From: Candidatus Moranbacteria bacterium GW2011_GWE1_49_15
GTDB lineage: Bacteria; Patescibacteriota; Minisyncoccia; Moranbacterales; GWC2-37-73
Direction of reading: 5' to 3'
Assembly: GCA_001003855.1 (NCBI GenBank)
Contig: LCPX01000030.1
Span: forward strand, 1 to 8,598
Length of the DNA stretch: 8,598 bases
Shown: piece by piece, positions 5,648 through 8,598 of the stretch
Layout: each line of letters begins with the position of its first letter
Numbering within the stretch: the first letter of the stretch is position 1
Made by a program: the position numbers and the translations under genes
Notes under the pieces: model-generated
Seen by the model: the letters and a program-made list of their open reading frames with translations, nothing else
What the model was told of the DNA's origin: nothing
Database searches by the model: none

Positions 5648-6460
5648 ATGAAAGATTTGATCCAAAAAACTATCGCGAGACTTAAAATGGAGAAAATGAA
5701 ACCGCTGCCGAAGTGGAGGTTCGTTTTGACGGACGTCGCCTATTGGTCCCTTGTGGCATTGGCGGTTATTTTCAGTGCGGTCGCTCTGTCCGCCGGGGTA
5801 TATCTGCTTTTTCAGATCGATTGGGACGCTCCAAAATATGCGCCGGGAGGAACGCTTCGCACCCTTTTTCTCTACATCCCTTACGTTTGGTTGGCCATCC
5901 TGGCCATCCTCATGGGAGCGGCTTTCTTTTTCATAAGGAAAACCAAGGAGGGCTACAGATATAGGTGGGCTGTGATCCTTCTTTCCTCATTGTCGTTGGT
6001 TTTGGCAATGGGAACCGCCGCGCACTTTGCCAGAATCGGTATGGTTGCGGATGATTTCGCTTATCGCAGGGTCCCTCTTTACAGAAATGTCGCTCCGGGA
6101 ATGGAACATATGTGGCAGAGAGCGGAGGATGGTTTTTTAGCCGGGGAAATAGAATCAGTCGGGAAGGATAAGATCGGGATCGTCGATCTGGAAGGGAAAA
6201 AATGGGAAGTCAGTATTTCGGAAAATACCGTGAGGCGCGGACCTTTTGAGATTGAAGAAGGCGGCTGGGTGAAGGTTATCGGAAAATCTCTCGGCAGCGG
6301 TGTTTTTGAGGCTCAAGTGATCATGACCGGAGGGGGAAGAATGATGCGCGGCTTAGGCGGTGATATTTCTGGCAGGGGGGAATTTAGGCGCAGTTTTGAC
6401 GGCCCAGGCGTGCGCGGGGACGGAAGGATGATGCGCGGACCTGGATATCGTTGGGAATGA
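5648..6460 (+). CDS. Polytopic membrane protein, candidate anti-sigma or signalling partner
   Basis: This 270-residue protein starts with a short basic N-terminus (1-28). Three hydrophobic helices follow (about 29-55, 72-96 and 106-128). The positive-inside rule puts the N-terminus and the RKTKEGYRYR loop (97-106) in the cytoplasm and residues 129-270 outside. Residues 163-227 look like a small β-barrel reminiscent of DUF5666/OB-type domains (GEIESVGKDKIGIVDLEGK, then GGWVKVIGKSLGSGVFEAQVI). The tail is Gly/Arg/Met-rich and repeats GRMMRG at 230-235 and 259-264. Position after an ECF-like sigma gene suggests it holds or senses for that sigma factor. However, the cytoplasmic part is too short for a standard anti-sigma domain, and no zinc-binding HxxxCxxC motif is present. 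No SD is visible. It is unlikely to be an enzyme. Confidence 0.7.
   Translation: MKDLIQKTIARLKMEKMKPLPKWRFVLTDVAYWSLVALAVIFSAVALSAGVYLLFQIDWDAPKYAPGGTLRTLFLYIPYVWLAILAILMGAAFFFIRKTKEGYRYRWAVILLSSLSLVLAMGTAAHFARIGMVADDFAYRRVPLYRNVAPGMEHMWQRAEDGFLAGEIESVGKDKIGIVDLEGKKWEVSISENTVRRGPFEIEEGGWVKVIGKSLGSGVFEAQVIMTGGGRMMRGLGGDISGRGEFRRSFDGPGVRGDGRMMRGPGYRWE
6335..6438 (+). repeat. Direct repeat inside the membrane-protein gene
   Basis: GGAAGAATGATGCGCGG (6335-6351) recurs as GGAAGGATGATGCGCGG (6422-6438). The copies match at 16 of 17 bases and are 87 bases (29 codons) apart, in frame. They encode the two GRMMRG units of the low-complexity tail, suggesting duplication within the gene. Confidence 0.6.
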
Positions 6461-6511
6461 AAACTTTTCCATTCCAAATGCGTCCTATGTATCGCATTGG
6501 CCAAGATGCGA
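6451..6511 (+). other. Chain of three competing hairpins before the exported-protein gene
   Basis: TTGG(G)AATG (6451-6459) pairs with CATTCCAA (6470-6477). CCAAATGCG (6474-6482) pairs with CGCATTGG (6493-6500), with one bulged A. TCGCAT (6492-6497) pairs perfectly with ATGCGA (6506-6511). Each shares bases with the next, so the middle hairpin excludes both neighbours. The first overlaps the stop codon of the preceding gene. No T-run follows, so this is not a standard terminator; a role in message processing or translation control is inferred. Confidence 0.35.
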
Positions 6512-6534
6512 AATAAGAATTAAAAAAATAAAAA

Positions 6535-6966
6535 ATGAAGAAGACACACATGCTTGTTCTCGCCGGCGCCCTGGGCGCGGCCGCTATCGGGGGAGGGATT
6601 TTGACGGGCGGAGTTTCCGCTTATCGTGGAAATCCTGGGCAGACCGGACCTAATTATTCGGCCGAGCGCCACGAGGCGATGCTGAAAGCTTTCGAAAACA
6701 AGGATTATGAAGCTTGGAAAAATCTCCATGAGGGACGCGGCAGATCAGGAGAAGTTATCAATAAGGATAATTTTGAAAAATTCGTCGAGATGAGGAAGTT
6801 TATGCTCGAAGGAAAAACTGACGATGCCAACAGAATCAGGCAGGAATTGGGCCTTGGGCAAGGAAACGGGCAGGGAAAAGGAATAAAGGGCGCTATGCGA
6901 GGACAAAATATAGGGGGAAATTTTGTCGATAAAGACGGGGACGGGAAATGTGACCACTTACAATAG
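6535..6966 (+). CDS. Small exported protein with a DxDxDG calcium-loop-like tail
   Basis: This 143-residue protein opens with a signal peptide: basic MKKTH, an Ala/Gly-rich hydrophobic stretch (6-26) and likely cleavage after VSA (residue 29). The mature part has a helical, highly charged region: MLKAFENKDYEAWKNL (49-64), INKDNFEKFVEMRKFMLEGK (75-94) and NRIRQELGLG (99-108). A Gly/Gln-rich linker follows, then FVDKDGDGKCD (130-140). DKDGDGKCD matches the DxDxDG loop of EF-hand/dockerin calcium sites without the full paired helices. One cysteine (C139) sits inside the loop. The domain pattern is one I associate with small secreted proteins of uncultured bacteria; function is not established. 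It lies 74 bases after the membrane protein, before a strong terminator, and is probably co-transcribed with the sigma operon. No SD is visible. Confidence 0.75.
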   Translation: MKKTHMLVLAGALGAAAIGGGILTGGVSAYRGNPGQTGPNYSAERHEAMLKAFENKDYEAWKNLHEGRGRSGEVINKDNFEKFVEMRKFMLEGKTDDANRIRQELGLGQGNGQGKGIKGAMRGQNIGGNFVDKDGDGKCDHLQ

Positions 6967-6990
6967 GATCCACTTTTGTCGTTCACTTGG

Positions 6991-7016
6991 AAAACCGGCC
7001 ATTATGGCCGGTTTTT
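6991..7016 (+). terminator. Strong rho-independent terminator closing the sigma operon
   Basis: AAAACCGGCCA (6991-7001) pairs perfectly with TGGCCGGTTTT (7005-7015) around a TTA loop, an 11-bp GC-cored stem ending in five Ts (7012-7016). Confidence 0.88.
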
Positions 7017-7020
7017 CGCT

Positions 7021-7050
7021 TTGATAAGAAAAGAAATGGTCGATTGTATT
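7021..7050 (+). promoter_or_regulatory. Weak candidate promoter for the LigB-like gene
   Basis: TTGATA (7021-7026) lies 18 bases before TGTATT (7045-7050). The -35 is good, but the -10 matches at only four of six positions and lacks the key A. It is the only candidate between the preceding terminator and the ATG at 7081. Confidence 0.3.
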
Positions 7051-7080
7051 AGAAAAAAGAAATAGCTAATACTCAAAAAT

Positions 7081-7860
7081 ATGATAGTCTTTGCGGCCAT
7101 AGTCCCACATCCTCCTTTCAGTGTGTCGGAAATAGGTACGGAGGAGGAGAGGGAAAAAATTGCAAAAACCATCTCTTCTTTCGAGGAACTTAGGATCGGC
7201 TTGGAGAAAGCTCAGCCGGACACGGTGATTATGATATCACCCCATGGAAAAATGGAGGATTATCATTTCGTCATAAACTCCGCACCTACTCTCACTGGGG
7301 GTTATGCTGAATTCAGATTGGACAAGATATTGGAATTTAAAAACGATACTGAAATAGCTTCCCAGATTTCGTATTGCTGCGAAATGATCGATCATTTCGT
7401 TCATTTGCATGGATCAGTTTTGGATTATGGGGCATTGATACCCTTGGAGCATCTCTTGAAAAACATCAAGCCCCATCTGGTGCATCTTTCGTTCTCACTT
7501 TTGAGTTATGAAAAGCACTACGAATACGGAGAGCTCATTTCCAACGTTCTGAGAAAATCTCCCAAGAGGATAGCGGTCATCGCCAGCGGGGAGCTTTCGC
7601 ATAGGCTTTCTCCGGATTCGCCAGTCGGCTATTCTCCCAATGCTAAAAATTTCGATCATTGGGTCATGGAGCATCTGGCTAATAACGATATCGGGTCGCT
7701 GATCGGCATGGAAAAGGAAATGGTAGAGGACGCTGCTGAGTGCGGTCTCCGTTCCATTTTGATAATGCTCGGAACCATCTACCAGGAAAAATACGATTTC
7801 AATCTTTTGAGCTACGAAAGACCGTTCGGGGTGGGATATCTCACAGCCAGGTTCATCTGA
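7081..7860 (+). CDS. LigB/Memo-like class III extradiol dioxygenase-family protein
   Basis: The 259-residue sequence matches the LigB-type domain found in AmmeMemoRadiSam proteins. It opens IVFAAIVPHPP (2-12), then has TVIMISPHG (48-56), ELSHRLSPDSPVGYSP (171-186) and EDAAECGLRSILIMLG (216-231). By analogy with LigB, H10, H55 and E220 are candidate metal ligands and H174 the candidate general base. The family contains protocatechuate and DOPA ring-cleaving dioxygenases as well as Memo proteins of uncertain reaction. In the AmmeMemoRadiSam set this domain is fused or linked to AMMECR1 and a radical SAM enzyme; neither occurs in this window. The usual LDHG motif before the PL segment reads LDYG (114-117), so a normally conserved histidine is tyrosine. 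There is no SD, but the start fits the family. It is a single gene between terminators. Confidence 0.85.
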   Translation: MIVFAAIVPHPPFSVSEIGTEEEREKIAKTISSFEELRIGLEKAQPDTVIMISPHGKMEDYHFVINSAPTLTGGYAEFRLDKILEFKNDTEIASQISYCCEMIDHFVHLHGSVLDYGALIPLEHLLKNIKPHLVHLSFSLLSYEKHYEYGELISNVLRKSPKRIAVIASGELSHRLSPDSPVGYSPNAKNFDHWVMEHLANNDIGSLIGMEKEMVEDAAECGLRSILIMLGTIYQEKYDFNLLSYERPFGVGYLTARFI

Positions 7861-7864
7861 AATG

Positions 7865-7893
7865 TTGCGGCTTATCCGAAGGAATGGTAAAAT
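7865..7893 (+). promoter_or_regulatory. Candidate promoter upstream of RNase HI
   Basis: TTGCGG (7865-7870) and TAAAAT (7888-7893) are 17 bases apart, with TGG forming an extended -10. Transcription would begin near 7900. The hairpin/T-tract at 7920-7946 would then lie inside the RNase HI leader. Confidence 0.45.
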
Positions 7894-7903
7894 CGGTATA
7901 TGT

Positions 7904-7946
7904 CCGGCAATGAAAACTCAAAAAATGCCGGCATGTCGGTTTTTTT
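7904..7946 (+). terminator. Terminator or attenuator with competing hairpin
   Basis: GCCG (7927-7930) pairs with CGGT (7937-7940), flanked by six As (7920-7925) and seven Ts (7940-7946), giving a short terminator-like hairpin. CCGGCA (7904-7909) can instead pair perfectly with TGCCGG (7926-7931), which would break the terminator. It can serve as the terminator of the LigB-like gene, or as an attenuator if the promoter at 7865-7893 is real. Confidence 0.5.
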
Positions 7947-8030
7947 GTTGGTGAATGTGGAATGGATAATTTCGTAGGAAACTTTGAAGTTGATATTGAG
8001 CGAAGCTCATTTGAATTTCTATTACCAGGT

Positions 8031-8462
8031 ATGGAAAAAAACATAGTGATGTATACCGACGGCGGATCCAGAGGAAACCCGGGTCCGGCAGCAGTCGGCG
8101 TTTATATTGAGACGTTAGGTAAAAAATTCGGAGAGTGCATCGGCACCAAGACGAACAATGAGGCGGAATATATGGCGCTTATTTTGGGTTTGAAAAAAAT
8201 AAAACAAGAACTTGGAAACGCCAAGTCCAAGCAGGCGACGATTACCTGTTTTTTGGACAGTGAGCTGGTCGTCAAACAACTCAATCACGAATACAGGCTC
8301 AAGGAGAAGCATATCCAGGAATTTTTCATCGAGATTTGGAATTTGATGTTGGATTTTGCAAAAGTGGAATTCGCCCATGTGCCACGAGAAAAAAATAAGA
8401 TCGCAGATGCGATGGTGAACGAAGCCCTGGATGATAAAAATAAATCAGGATGTCTTTTTTAA
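8031..8462 (+). CDS. rnhA: Ribonuclease HI family protein
   Basis: The protein degrades the RNA strand of RNA:DNA hybrids in the cytoplasm, removing R-loops and primers. The 143-residue domain has all four catalytic acids: D10 in MYTDGGSRGNPGPA, E46 in TNNEAEYMAL, D76 in FLDSELV and D126 in KIADAMVN. Length and order match the compact RNase HI-like group common in archaea and many bacteria, and the basic handle region of E. coli RNase HI is not evident. I chose ATG 8031 because the first β-strand begins there. An in-frame ATG at 7962 (166 residues) has an SD-like GGTGA (7950-7954) 7 bases upstream, but the extra 23 residues match no part of the family and use codons (CTA, TTA, CCA, CGA) scarce in neighbouring genes. 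That longer start remains possible. The C-terminus SGCLF is unremarkable. Confidence 0.9.
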   Translation: MEKNIVMYTDGGSRGNPGPAAVGVYIETLGKKFGECIGTKTNNEAEYMALILGLKKIKQELGNAKSKQATITCFLDSELVVKQLNHEYRLKEKHIQEFFIEIWNLMLDFAKVEFAHVPREKNKIADAMVNEALDDKNKSGCLF

Positions 8463-8473
8463 TGATTTTTTAT

Positions 8474-8598
8474 CAAATAATCAAAAACCAAGAAACAATA
8501 ACCAAATAATATTCAAAGTCCAATAAACAATACCTTAAATGATTGAAGATTGGATCTTGGTGTTTGTTTGTATCTTGTATCTTGTATCTTGTATCTTG
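8474..8598. repeat. Imperfect fold-back region of CAA-rich and TTG-rich arms
   Basis: After RNase HI the strand changes from CAA-rich heptamer-like units (about 8474-8535: ACCAAGA, ACAATAA, ACCAAAT, CCAATAA, ACAATAC) to TTG-rich units (8541-8598: ATTGGATCTTGG, GTGTTTG, TATCTTG). The arms are imperfect reverse complements; for example CCAAT (8520-8524) pairs with ATTGG (8549-8553), and the adjoining caaagt corresponds to the complement of atcttg at 4 of 6 bases. No coding frame is credible. The pattern resembles intergenic fold-back repeats I associate with Patescibacteria. Confidence 0.5.
8571..8598 (+). repeat. Tandem repeat, four perfect copies of TATCTTG
   Basis: TATCTTG occurs at 8571-8577, 8578-8584, 8585-8591 and 8592-8598 without variation and reaches the last base of the window, so the true copy number is unknown. 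Degenerate relatives (GATCTTG, GTGTTTG, TTTG) lead into it from 8553. Confidence 0.9.

Noticed and set aside
8571..8598. Beginning of a CRISPR array
   Set aside because: The unit is 7 bases in direct tandem with no spacers, far from CRISPR repeat and spacer lengths, and no cas gene is nearby.
1..8598. Recoded UGA (as in Gracilibacteria or Absconditabacteria)
   Set aside because: UGA ends several genes at sensible lengths, such as the methyltransferase (3529-3531) and LigB-like gene (7858-7860), and no conserved Gly or Trp position is encoded by UGA.

Overview
The window is a compact stretch of bacterial chromosome, with every convincing gene on the + strand. Gaps between genes are mostly under 150 bases, and UGA is used only as a stop. 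Few genes have a Shine-Dalgarno (SD) sequence. Several proteins resemble hypotheticals I associate with Candidate Phyla Radiation (Patescibacteria, Parcubacteria-like) genomes: the sigma factor, the three-helix membrane protein after it, the secreted protein ending in a DxDxDG motif, and the CAA/TTG-rich repeat at the right edge. That placement is an inference from gene style; no ribosomal or other marker gene is present to fix it.

Layout. 1-383: the end of an unrecognised gene and its terminator. 384-2252: a promoter, a 157-bp element bounded by 18-bp inverted repeats, then recQ, whose C-terminus is a helicase-type helix-turn-helix instead of the usual RQC/HRDC arrangement. 2253-4140: three unrelated single genes, namely a VOC-fold protein, a SAM-dependent methyltransferase with its own promoter and SD, and a YdjM/DUF457-like membrane protein closed by a strong terminator. 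4145-4956: an isolated unit with the best promoter and SD of the window, encoding an unknown secreted protein and ending in a second strong terminator. 4957-7016: a probable ECF-type sigma factor operon, made of the sigma factor, a polytopic membrane protein in the anti-sigma position and a small exported protein with a calcium-loop-like tail, ending in a strong terminator. 7017-7946: a stand-alone LigB/Memo-like protein. 7865-8462: a promoter, an attenuator-like leader and RNase HI. 8463-8598: an imperfect fold-back repeat region ending in four perfect copies of a 7-mer that run off the window.

The genes do not form one pathway. RecQ and RNase HI both act on nucleic-acid structures (unwinding, RNA:DNA hybrid removal) but lie 6 kb apart in separate units. 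The most coherent module is sigma factor, membrane protein and exported protein, which looks like an envelope-sensing regulon. I see no CRISPR array, tRNA, rRNA, intact transposase, toxin-antitoxin pair or recognisable defence cassette. The most unusual features are regulatory or repeat-like: the inverted-repeat element between the recQ promoter and recQ, the competing hairpins before the exported-protein gene and RNase HI, and the terminal heptamer repeat.
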